DNA of 6,879 bases. Origin: Anaerotignum sp. Lineage in GTDB: Bacteria > Bacillota > Clostridia > Lachnospirales > Anaerotignaceae. Below are positions 1-5,161 of this stretch, in pieces; the stretch's first letter is position 1; the number at the start of each line of letters is the position of its first letter. The DNA lies in contig JAFZDV010000018.1 of the NCBI GenBank assembly GCA_017560955.1, forward strand, positions 1-6,879. Direction: 5' to 3'. The notes under the pieces were generated by a model that saw nothing but the letters and a program-made list of their open reading frames with translations, did not search any database and had not been told where the DNA came from. Made by a program: the position numbers and the translations under genes.

Positions 1-202
1 GAAAGTATATCCTTCGCAGGGGAATTTTCTGTTGCTGAAATCTGGCACAGAAAATATTTTGGCAAAACTTTTGGATAAAGGTATAAAAGTAAGGGATTGT
101 TCGCAATTTTATGGTTTGTCTTCAGAGTATTTTCGTATAGCGATTCGCAAACACAGTGAAAATAAGGTGTTGATAAAAGCACTTACAGAAATTTTCTTAT
201 GA
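1..202 (+). CDS. C-terminal fragment of PLP-dependent aminotransferase-fold protein (CobD/HisC-like)
   Basis: Open from the left edge, reading from base 2 to a TGA at 200-202, giving the last 66 residues. Visible motifs are PSQGNFLLLK, then a KGIKVRDCSQFYGL stretch, then YFRIAIRKHSENKVLIKAL. This order is the typical C-terminal small domain of class I/II aminotransferases of the HisC/CobD branch. The arginine in FRIAIR corresponds to the substrate carboxylate-binding arginine of this fold. The RDCSxFxGL wording is closer, from memory, to L-threonine-O-3-phosphate decarboxylase (CobD, cobalamin aminopropanol arm) than to histidinol-phosphate aminotransferase (HisC), but the part with the PLP-binding lysine is outside the window, so the two cannot be separated. 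Leucine codons are mostly TTG, CTT and TTA, unlike the CTG-rich genes on the right. No cobalamin or histidine gene follows it, so it is probably the last gene of its unit. Confidence 0.75.
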   Translation, partial: KVYPSQGNFLLLKSGTENILAKLLDKGIKVRDCSQFYGLSSEYFRIAIRKHSENKVLIKALTEIFL

Positions 203-229
203 TAAACAAACTCCAATTTATCGAGCAGT

Positions 230-270
230 AAAAAGACCTATTTTTATTTCCTTGTCGGATAAGGTTTTTT
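230..270 (+). terminator. Possible weak terminator after the aminotransferase fragment
   Basis: AAAAA-g-ACCT (230-239) can pair with AGGTTTTT (262-270 region), with one bulged G and a loop of about 22 bases, ending in T6. An alternative 4-bp CCTT/AAGG hairpin (250-253 with 261-264) precedes the same T6. Both are weak, and both overlap the promoter of the next gene, so the call is tentative. Confidence 0.22.
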
Positions 271-280
271 ATGGTAAAAT
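252..280 (+). promoter_or_regulatory. Promoter of the NTF2-like gene
   Basis: TTGTCG (252-257) and TAAAAT (275-280) are separated by exactly 17 bases, matching the sigma-A consensus at 4/6 and 5/6 positions. Transcription would start near 287, leaving a leader of about 50 bases before the ATG at 337. Confidence 0.6.
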
Positions 281-291
281 GAATCTACCAA

Positions 292-303
292 GCACAAATG
301 TGC
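292..303. repeat. Short palindrome GCACA-AA-TGTGC in the NTF2-like leader
   Basis: Perfect 5-bp inverted repeat with a 2-base centre, just downstream of the predicted transcription start and upstream of the ribosome site. A two-base loop is too tight for a good RNA hairpin, so a protein-binding operator is the likelier role if it has one. No regulator is implied by the neighbours. Confidence 0.35.
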
Positions 304-336
304 ATAAAAGGAGTACAAATCTAGGGGGTGCGTAAT

Positions 337-720
337 ATGTTGCGTCAGAGAGAAGAAAAAATCAAAATCTGGTTTGAAATGTGGGTTGGGGAAGATCTTG
401 CTCCCATGGCTGCTATTTTTTCCGATGATGTAGAATATACAGAATGCTGGGGTTATCAGTACTTTGGTAAAGATGAGATCAAAGCATGGTTTGAAGACTG
501 GCATAAAAATAATGTAATGGAAGCTTTCTATGCGAAAGATTTCCTGCATATGGATGACAATAAAACAGTAGTCAGATTCAAAATGGAAGCCCTGACAAAG
601 AGCGGCACAGAACGCTGGATGGACGGTGTATATATCGTAGAATGGGATGAAAATGACTGTATCAAATCCCTGGAAGAATACGGCGAAGGCTGCAGAAAAA
701 CAAGACCCTACGAGAAATAA
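337..720 (+). CDS. NTF2/SnoaL-like small protein
   Basis: Encodes 127 residues. The pattern fits the cone-shaped NTF2-like (SnoaL/polyketide cyclase-like) fold: an N-terminal helix with an aromatic WFEMWVGEDLAPMAAIF run (residues 12-28), a DDVEYTE strand (30-36), a helix around YFGKDEIKAWFEDWHK (42-57), then long beta strands (about 65-112) with TVVRFKMEAL and WMDGVYIVEWDEN. Family members are small-ligand binders, enzymes or protein-interaction modules, so the fold does not give a substrate. The ATG at 337 is preferred because AGGGGG (323-328) lies 8 bases upstream; the in-frame GTG at 328 overlaps that site, and its nearest alternative, AGGAG at 309-313, is 14 bases away. It has its own promoter and terminator and is monocistronic. 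There is no signal peptide or membrane segment, so it is cytoplasmic. Fold assignment is reasonably secure; function is unknown. Confidence 0.8.
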   Translation: MLRQREEKIKIWFEMWVGEDLAPMAAIFSDDVEYTECWGYQYFGKDEIKAWFEDWHKNNVMEAFYAKDFLHMDDNKTVVRFKMEALTKSGTERWMDGVYIVEWDENDCIKSLEEYGEGCRKTRPYEK

Positions 721-737
721 TGCTGTTGTATTATTAC

Positions 738-780
738 GAAAAAATAAAGGATACCAAAAGGTATCCTTTTTATTTTATTT
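738..780. terminator. Bidirectional intrinsic terminator between convergent genes
   Basis: GGATACC (749-755), loop AAAA, GGTATCC (760-766) is a perfect 7-bp stem, extendable by three A-T pairs on each side. On the plus strand it is followed by TTTTTATTTTATTT, ending the NTF2-like transcript. On the minus strand the reverse complement is followed by TTTATTTTTT, so it can also end the SIMPL-domain transcript coming from the right. Confidence 0.85.
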
Positions 781-859
781 ACAAAACCATGTAATGGTTT
801 TGTGGTATCGGGTCGAGGGGATGACCCCCTCGCAGGGGTGTTGGGGACGGAGTCCCCAA
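781..859. repeat. Cluster of three perfect hairpins, possible repeated palindromic element
   Basis: Three inverted repeats stand side by side with no coding capacity: ACAAAACCAT/ATGGTTTTGT (781-790 with 794-803, loop GTA), CGAGGGG/CCCCTCG (814-820 with 826-832, loop ATGAC), and TTGGGGAC/GTCCCCAA (841-848 with 852-859, loop GGA). CCCCT (826-830) can alternatively pair with AGGGG (834-838), giving a mutually exclusive fold. None has a U-tract directly after it, so these are not simple terminators. The GC-rich part stands out from its AT-rich surroundings and resembles intergenic REP-type elements. It would lie in the 3' untranslated region of the SIMPL-domain mRNA. Copy number in the genome cannot be seen here. 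Confidence 0.6.
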
Positions 860-863
860 GGTC

Positions 864-1583
864 TTAAAAATTGTATGTAACAGAGATGTTTGCAGTGATC
901 TGGATCTTGCCATAGCTGATGGTAGTGCCGCCTGCTGCAGCAGAATCTTCTGTTGCCATCATTTTATTCATGCTGACACTTTCTGTATAATAAGCATTTC
1001 TGGAGTTTTCTGTGACACTTACCACTTCACCCAGCTGTCTGCCATAGGCATCGGCGATGGACTGAGCGGATTTCCCTGCATTTTTCACAGCGATCTGCAA
1101 TGCCTGACCGTAATACTGGCTCTGGTCAGCCACAGAAAAATCAACGCCGTTGGTGCCTGTTGCCCCTGCTTTCAGGGCAGCATCGATATATTTTCCTGCA
1201 TTGTCGATATCTTTTGTTGTCACCTGCAGGTCAGTATAGGACTGATAACCTGTAATTACGCGTTTGCCTGTTTCATCATTATAATTGTACTGGGGATATA
1301 CGGAAGTATAAGTTGTTACGATGTTTTCTTTGGTTACGCCCATATTCTGCATGGCCTTTGTCACCTTCTGCAGGATCAGATTATTTTCTTTCTGGGCTGC
1401 TTCGGAAGTTTTACCCATGGTTTCCACAGTCAGGCTGATTTTTGCTGTATCGGGGTCAGCCATAACGACACCCATACCGTTTACATTGATCTCCCCTGCT
1501 GCTGCATAAGCCATAGAAGACATACCCAGAGAAAGTACCATTGCTGCTGCCAGAACGGCGGCGATTTTTTTCCATTTCTTCAT
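864..1583 (-). CDS. Secreted SIMPL-domain (DUF541, YggE/BP26-like) protein
   Basis: Encodes 239 residues. A signal peptide is clear: positive MKKWKK, a hydrophobic core (7-21) and an AYA cleavage site after residue 27. The mature part begins GEINVNGMGVVMADPDTAKISLTVET (30-55), the hallmark opening of the SIMPL family, followed by the long helix KTSEAAQKENNLILQKVTKAMQNMGV (58-83), an ENIVTTYTSVYPQYNY segment (87-102) and a C-terminal strand KIQITANISVTYNF (226-239). Family members (E. coli YggE, Brucella BP26) are exported and linked to stress tolerance; BP26 forms ring-like oligomers. No enzymatic activity is established. The ATG at 1581-1583 is chosen because AAGGGAG (1592-1598) is 8 bases upstream; the ATG at 1587-1589 is only 2 bases from it, and an upstream in-frame ATG at 1653-1655 would put 24 charged residues in front of the signal peptide. 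It has its own promoter and shares the terminator at 738-780. Confidence 0.9.
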   Translation of the reverse strand: MKKWKKIAAVLAAAMVLSLGMSSMAYAAAGEINVNGMGVVMADPDTAKISLTVETMGKTSEAAQKENNLILQKVTKAMQNMGVTKENIVTTYTSVYPQYNYNDETGKRVITGYQSYTDLQVTTKDIDNAGKYIDAALKAGATGTNGVDFSVADQSQYYGQALQIAVKNAGKSAQSIADAYGRQLGEVVSVTENSRNAYYTESVSMNKMMATEDSAAAGGTTISYGKIQITANISVTYNF

Positions 1584-1613
1584 ATCCATTTCTCCCTTCT
1601 GCTTCTGAAGTTC

Positions 1614-1639
1614 CTTTTGTATTTTTTGACGAACAAAAG
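1614..1639 (-). other. Weak hairpin in the SIMPL-domain mRNA leader
   Basis: CTTTTGT (1614-1620) and ACAAAAG (1633-1639) form a 7-bp stem around a 12-base loop inside a leader of roughly 90 bases. It has no U-tract and ends about 15 bases upstream of the ribosome site. It may be chance in AT-rich sequence; no known riboswitch class is recognised. Confidence 0.2.
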
Positions 1640-1679
1640 ATAAAGTTGTTCCCATATTTCGGAAATTTTCTTTCCTATT

Positions 1680-1688
1680 ATTATATCA
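1680..1688 (-). promoter_or_regulatory. Extended -10 promoter of the SIMPL-domain gene
   Basis: Read on the minus strand this is TGATATAAT, a perfect -10 hexamer (1680-1685) with the TGn extension. No convincing -35 hexamer lies 16-18 bases upstream, as is common for extended -10 promoters. Transcription would begin near 1673, just beyond the terminator of the upstream lipoprotein gene, supporting independent transcription. Confidence 0.6.
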
Positions 1689-1710
1689 TGAAAAGAACAG
1701 AAGAAAATAA

Positions 1711-1744
1711 AAAAGACTACAGAGTTATTTTTCTGTAGTCTTTT
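1711..1744 (-). terminator. Intrinsic terminator of the lipoprotein gene
   Basis: AAAAGACTACAGA (1711-1723) and TCTGTAGTCTTTT (1732-1744) form a perfect 13-bp stem with an 8-base loop. On the minus strand the stem is followed by a run rich in U (TTTTTTATTTTCTT, counting the stem end). It lies 12 bases after the lipoprotein stop codon. Confidence 0.88.
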
Positions 1745-1756
1745 GTGTTTTCAGAT

Positions 1757-2182
1757 TTATTTGCTGATTTCACATGCGATGGGCTGTTCATTCACAATCA
1801 GGATCACGCGGTATTCGCCGCCTGTAATTGTGCCGCACAGGCCTTTCCAGTCAACTTTCTTTTCGATGGAAGTGCCTGCAGGGATGGTTTCTGTCGTTTC
1901 GCGTTTCCAGTCAGAAACTCTTGTACCGATATTTTCTTCCCATACGCCATCTCTGTTTTTCTTTTCCAGATGGAATTCAATGGGGTCAAATTCTACATCT
2001 TTATCGGAATTGTTTGCAATGATGAATGTACCTTTGGAAGGTCTTAATGTATCTTCGATCAGAGTCAGTGTTACACCTTCCACAGTGTTCACTTCTGTGA
2101 AAACAGTTGCGTAGTCATCGCCGCCGCAGCCTGTCAGTATCATCGTCAGCAACATAAGTACTGCTAAAAATTTCTTTCTCAT
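1757..2182 (-). CDS. Small lipoprotein with bacterial Ig-like domain
   Basis: Encodes 141 residues. The N-terminus MRKKFLAVLMLLTMILTGC is a lipoprotein signal with lipobox LTGC, predicting cleavage and lipidation at Cys19. The mature part looks like one beta-sandwich: GVTLTLIEDTL (36-46), GTFIIANNSDKDVEFD (51-66), FHLEKKNRDGVWEEN (70-84), an ETIPAGTSIEKKVDW stretch (98-112), and a final GGEYRVILIV strand (121-130). The order 'strand, NNSD turn, EKK..DG.W, PAGTS, W, G.YR' resembles the Ig-like domain of many Firmicute surface lipoproteins (Big_14 type, from memory). It would sit on the outer face of the cytoplasmic membrane; partner and ligand are unknown. The start is supported by AAGGGA (2192-2197), 9 bases upstream. 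It has its own promoter and a strong terminator. Confidence 0.82.
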   Translation of the reverse strand: MRKKFLAVLMLLTMILTGCGGDDYATVFTEVNTVEGVTLTLIEDTLRPSKGTFIIANNSDKDVEFDPIEFHLEKKNRDGVWEENIGTRVSDWKRETTETIPAGTSIEKKVDWKGLCGTITGGEYRVILIVNEQPIACEISK

Positions 2183-2226
2183 AACGGATCATCCCTTCGT
2201 ATCAAATGAATATAAAACCTCGTACA

Positions 2227-2255
2227 ATTATATCATAGTTTTTATATGCATACAA
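2227..2255 (-). promoter_or_regulatory. Promoter of the Ig-like lipoprotein gene
   Basis: On the minus strand TTGTAT (2250-2255) and TATAAT (2227-2232) are 17 bases apart, and the -10 carries a TGn extension (TGATATAAT). Transcription would start near 2220, leaving a leader of about 38 bases to the ATG at 2182. Confidence 0.65.
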
Positions 2256-2403
2256 GATAATGCCCAGTATTTGTCTACTTTTTTAATAGGGAAAGAAGAA
2301 TGATCCGGCCACATCGTTTTCCAAAAAGGATATGAAAGAAAGGGATACCGTTTTATTTCGTATTTTTTCCGTTATTATCTGGTTTTTGATACTCCGTAAA
2401 AGC
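2256..2403. other. AT-rich spacer with no recognised feature
   Basis: About 150 bases between the lipoprotein promoter and the degV terminator. I see no ribosome site with a plausible gene, no strong hairpin and no repeat on either strand. A plus-strand open frame starts at 2332 but runs antisense through degV and looks like a shadow. Confidence 0.5.
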
Positions 2404-2441
2404 AAAAAAACATCCCACCGCACAAACTGCGGGGATGTTTT
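2404..2441 (-). terminator. Intrinsic terminator of degV
   Basis: AAAACATCC (2407-2415) pairs with GGATGTTTT (2433-2441), and CCGCA pairs with TGCGG further in, leaving a 2-base bulge and a 5-base loop. On the minus strand the stem runs into TTTTTTT. It begins about 25 bases after the degV stop codon. Confidence 0.82.
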
Positions 2442-2466
2442 CAAATTTTCAGGGATATTTTTTTAC

Positions 2467-3354
2467 TCAGGCATCATATTTTCTGATACAGGCAATGCCG
2501 ATAGGGGTAGGGCCTGTATGTACACCAATGGTACAGCCGATCTGATAGGATTCTACTTCACCTGTAAAGCCAAGAGCTTTCATTTCTGCTTCCACATCTT
2601 TATGGAAGGCATCATATTCTTCCTGATCATGGCCTTTACCTGTGCAGATGCGGTAATCGTTGATGTTTTTATCTGCAAAGAAAGCCTTTGCGTCCTCCAC
2701 GAACTTAGCGATGGATTTCTTTCTGGCACGGGCAATGCCTGCTGCCTGCAGTTCTCCTTCATACAGATGGATGATGGGTTTGATCTTCAGCATGCTTGCT
2801 GCCTGTGTCAGCACTTTACCGATACGGCCGCCTTTCTGCAGATAGCTCAGGTCGCCTGTTGTAAAGAAGATACGGGAAGTCTTTTTCAGTTCTTCCAGTT
2901 TTTCTACGGCGTCTTCAAAGGAGATGCCGTCCTGTGCCATTCTGGCTGCCTCTGTTACCAGCAGACCTTCCTGTACAGTAGCGGAAAAACTGTCGATGAC
3001 AGCGATTTTGCAGTCGGGATAATCTTCCATCAGAGCATCTGCCGCCAGTCTTGCACTCTGGAAAGAGCTGCTGAATTTGGAAGTCAGGTTCAGATAGATG
3101 ACCTTTTCGCCTTTTTTGGCGCAGGGCAGGAATGCTTCATAAAAATCCACCTGTGTAGGCATGGAAGTTTTGGGATAAACACCGGGTTTTTCTGCCATTT
3201 CTCTGTAGAAATCTTCCGCAGAAATTTCCGCGCGGTCTTTTTTGTAATTTACACCATCGAAGGATACATAATAAGAAATAAGGTTGATGCCATAGGCCTT
3301 TTCCTGTTCCTGAGAAATGTCGCAGGAACTGTCACTCATGACGCGAAAATCCAT
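2467..3354 (-). CDS. DegV family fatty-acid-binding protein
   Basis: Encodes 295 residues, close to the usual 280-300 of the family. Signature motifs occur in order: SDSSCD (7-12), TSMPT (63-67), the LTSKFSSSFQSA segment (90-101), IDS (120-122), DLSYLQKGGRIG (168-179), an IKPII strand (191-195) and the C-terminal IGVHTGPTPIG loop (276-286). DegV/FakB proteins bind a single fatty acid in a buried pocket; the FakB subset presents it to the kinase FakA, making acyl-phosphate for phospholipid synthesis. No fakA (DhaK/DhaL-type) gene is visible, so a FakB role is only possible. The protein has no signal peptide and should be cytoplasmic. The ATG at 3354 is fixed by a strong AGGAGG site (3364-3369) 9 bases upstream. 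The gene diverges from the MarR operon across a 214-base spacer. I could not identify a convincing promoter for it. Confidence 0.93.
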   Translation of the reverse strand: MDFRVMSDSSCDISQEQEKAYGINLISYYVSFDGVNYKKDRAEISAEDFYREMAEKPGVYPKTSMPTQVDFYEAFLPCAKKGEKVIYLNLTSKFSSSFQSARLAADALMEDYPDCKIAVIDSFSATVQEGLLVTEAARMAQDGISFEDAVEKLEELKKTSRIFFTTGDLSYLQKGGRIGKVLTQAASMLKIKPIIHLYEGELQAAGIARARKKSIAKFVEDAKAFFADKNINDYRICTGKGHDQEEYDAFHKDVEAEMKALGFTGEVESYQIGCTIGVHTGPTPIGIACIRKYDA

Positions 3355-3392
3355 AAGAATTCGCCTCCTGTTATAGATATGATAATGTTTTA

Positions 3393-3408
3393 TGCTCGAT
3401 TTTGAGCA
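3393..3408. repeat. Inverted repeat TGCTC-N6-GAGCA in the degV leader
   Basis: A perfect 5-bp inverted repeat with a 6-base centre, about 40 bases upstream of the degV start codon. It could be an operator or a small hairpin. No assigned regulator. Confidence 0.3.
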
Positions 3409-3458
3409 GTGCAGAACATCTTAACATAATCTTTTCCAAAAATCCAGCATTTTAAAAT

Positions 3459-3505
3459 AGTTTTAATGTAAAAATAATTGACTTGTATTTAGTTTTAATA
3501 TAAAA
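3459..3505. promoter_or_regulatory. Twin candidate MarR operators
   Basis: The 15-base sequence AGTTTTAATRTAAAA occurs twice in direct orientation, at 3459-3473 and 3491-3505, with a single difference. Each contains the palindrome TTTTA-N3-TAAAA (3461-3473 and 3493-3505). They are offset by 32 bases, about three helical turns, so bound dimers would lie on the same face. The first ends 4 bases upstream of the -35; the right arm of the second overlaps the -10. A perfect 10-bp ATTTTAAAAT lies just upstream (3449-3458). Autorepression by the adjacent MarR protein is the inference; binding is not shown. Confidence 0.6.
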
Positions 3506-3506
3506 T
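3478..3506 (+). promoter_or_regulatory. Promoter of the MarR-adaptor-RND operon
   Basis: TTGACT (3478-3483) and TAAAAT (3501-3506) are 17 bases apart and match sigma-A consensus at 5/6 positions each. This is the best promoter in the window. Transcription should start near 3513, leaving a leader of about 56 bases. The -10 is embedded in the second palindrome, so a bound regulator would block polymerase directly. Confidence 0.78.
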
Positions 3507-3568
3507 CAATTCGTATTATGTTATTATGATGAATCTATACCTGTTTTTTGGAAGAAAGGAGTGCCGGA

Positions 3569-4048
3569 ATGCAGACTGCAACAGGCAGAGAGGTTGTTCT
3601 GACTATGCTGGATCTGGCGACGGATATTGCCCACTGGAACAAAAAATATACGACAAAAACAGTCCTTTTGAAAAAACTGGAGGAACTGAATCTGACCAGC
3701 CATCAGATCGAGGTATTGGGCTTTATGTATGCCAACCCCGAACTGGATACGGTTTCTGCCATGGCGGCGGAAATGTTTATCAGTAAGGGAAGCCTTTCCC
3801 TGATGATCTCCAAGCTGGAAAACGGCGGTTTTGTACAGAAAAAGGCGGCTAAGGGCGATGATGACGGCAGAAAAGTATATGTCAGCCTGACAGAAAAAGG
3901 CAGAAACGCTGTAACAGATATCAGAGAAACCATGGTAGAAAGTGCATCGGTGGTTTTCGATGATATGGATGAAGAAAAACGTGCTCTTTTTTATACAAAA
4001 GTAAAAGAATTACAGGAATTATTCAATACAGGAGGATGGAAAGAATGA
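3569..4048 (+). CDS. MarR-family transcriptional regulator
   Basis: Encodes 159 residues, usual for MarR. N-terminal dimerisation helix about 7-40, then LTSHQIEVLGFMYANPELDTVSAMAAEMFISKGSLSLMISKLENGGFV (42-89), which is the winged helix-turn-helix with the recognition helix near 73-86. The wing carries DDDGRKVYVSLTEKGRNA (97-114) with the conserved Asp-x-Arg (D99, R101). C-terminal helices (115-153) complete the dimer interface. MarR proteins usually repress neighbouring efflux genes and release DNA when they bind small phenolic or lipophilic ligands. It is first in an operon with an adaptor and an RND pump, so it is probably their local repressor. The ATG at 3569 is chosen because AAAGGAG (3555-3561) lies 7 bases upstream; an in-frame TTG at 3548 precedes that site. 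The stop overlaps the next start as ATGA. Confidence 0.93.
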   Translation: MQTATGREVVLTMLDLATDIAHWNKKYTTKTVLLKKLEELNLTSHQIEVLGFMYANPELDTVSAMAAEMFISKGSLSLMISKLENGGFVQKKAAKGDDDGRKVYVSLTEKGRNAVTDIRETMVESASVVFDDMDEEKRALFYTKVKELQELFNTGGWKE

Positions 4049-5157
4049 AAAAGAAATTACTGATCGCTCTGGCGATGTGCATGGCGCTGGGCACAGGCTG
4101 CGGCAAAGAAGCAGCAGAGGAAGAAAAAACAGCCCGTTCTGTAGAAATCATGACAGTAGGCAAAGGTGAAATTGCCAGCCAGTTCGCTTACACAGGCAAG
4201 GCTGCAGCAGCCAAAGAAATTTCTGTTGCGCCTACAGTTCCCGGTAAAGTAACAGATTTCAACTTTGATGTAGGGGATGAAGTAAGACAGGGTGCAGTTC
4301 TCTTTACAGTAGATACCATCGACCTGAACAATAGCCTGCGTGCAGCAGAAGCCGGTTATAATGTAGCAAAACTGGCACGTGATAACGCAAAAAATACATA
4401 TGAAAACAACAAACTGCTCTTTGATGAAGAAATCATCTCCAAAGCAGAATTTGACCAGATCAAATATGGTTATGAAGCGGCAGAAGCACAGCTGGCAAGC
4501 ACACAGGTTCAGCTGGATACACTGAAAAAATCCATTTCTGACTGCACAGTAACTTCTCCTCTGACAGGTGTGGTTACACAGAGAAATGTAGAAGTTGGCG
4601 GTTTTGCTTCCGCAGCGGCTCCTGCTTATGTGGTAATGGATCTGTCCACAATCAAAGTTGAAGTTGGCGTTTCCGAACAGGTGCTGAATACCATCAACAT
4701 CGGCGATAAAGTTGATGTAACAATGACAGCAGTTTCCGAACTGCCTCTGGAAGGTACTGTTTCCACAGTTTCCCCTGCAGCAGGTCAGACAGGCATGTAC
4801 ACAGTAAAAGTAGAACTGGATAATGCTGACGGCATCATCAAAGCAGGTATGATGGCAGAAGTAAACTTCACAGCAGAAAAAGCAGAAGATACCATCGTAC
4901 TGCCTCGTAACGCGGTCATCACAAAAGAAGATGAAACATATGTATATGTTGTAAAAGGCGGCACAGCGAAAAAAGTAATGGTTGAACTGGGCATTGAAGC
5001 AGAAGATACTATTGAAATCACAAAAGGTCTGAAAAAAGGCGACGATGTTGTCACAAAAGGCCAGACATACATCTCCGACGGTGAAGAAGTAACTGTGGTA
5101 AACGCTGACGCAAAAACAAAAGATAAAGCAGACAAAAAAGAAGAAAAGGGGGAATAA
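4045..5157 (+). CDS. RND efflux membrane-fusion (periplasmic adaptor-type) lipoprotein
   Basis: Encodes 370 residues of the HlyD/AcrA adaptor family. MKKKLLIALAMCMALGTGC is a lipoprotein signal, with lipidation expected at Cys19; glycine at the -3 position is less usual than leucine. The first lipoyl half is about 58-92 (PGKVTDFNFDVGDEVRQG), the coiled-coil hairpin about 93-163, and the second lipoyl half 166-190 (CTVTSPLTGVVTQRNVEVG). A beta-barrel follows (about 204-278), then the membrane-proximal domain (LPRNAVITKEDETYVYVV onward), and a Lys/Glu-rich tail (about 352-370). At the hairpin tip, Leu125 and Ser132 match AcrA Leu132 and Ser139, while the Arg128 position is Asn121. Adaptors stabilise RND pumps and, in diderms, dock to TolC. 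The ATG at 4045 is used because GGAGG (4031-4035) is 9 bases upstream; the ATG at 4036 abuts that site. The ATGA overlap with marR suggests coupled translation. Confidence 0.93.
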   Translation: MKKKLLIALAMCMALGTGCGKEAAEEEKTARSVEIMTVGKGEIASQFAYTGKAAAAKEISVAPTVPGKVTDFNFDVGDEVRQGAVLFTVDTIDLNNSLRAAEAGYNVAKLARDNAKNTYENNKLLFDEEIISKAEFDQIKYGYEAAEAQLASTQVQLDTLKKSISDCTVTSPLTGVVTQRNVEVGGFASAAAPAYVVMDLSTIKVEVGVSEQVLNTINIGDKVDVTMTAVSELPLEGTVSTVSPAAGQTGMYTVKVELDNADGIIKAGMMAEVNFTAEKAEDTIVLPRNAVITKEDETYVYVVKGGTAKKVMVELGIEAEDTIEITKGLKKGDDVVTKGQTYISDGEEVTVVNADAKTKDKADKKEEKGE

Positions 5158-5161
5158 TTGA

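Noticed and set aside
328..336. GTG start at 328 for the NTF2-like gene
   Set aside because: It overlaps the AGGGGG ribosome site that correctly serves the ATG at 337; the only other site is 14 bases away.
746..859. CRISPR array or tandem repeat, suggested by adjacent palindromes
   Set aside because: The hairpins differ in sequence from each other and there is no regular repeat-spacer pattern.
1584..1655. 24-residue N-terminal extension of the SIMPL-domain protein
   Set aside because: It would place a charged segment before a classic signal peptide, and the ribosome site at 1592-1598 lies inside it.
1626..1658. Plus-strand promoter beginning TTGACG
   Set aside because: No -10 hexamer at 16-18 bases; the nearest, CATATT, is 21 bases away, and no plus-strand gene follows.
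2332..3405. Plus-strand open frame of 357 codons antisense to degV
   Set aside because: It lies opposite a DegV gene with all family motifs and a strong ribosome site. Its translation is rich in Cys, Phe and His with no domain pattern, typical of an antisense shadow.
3548..3568. TTG start for the MarR protein
   Set aside because: The good AAAGGAG site lies downstream of it and is correctly spaced for the ATG at 3569.
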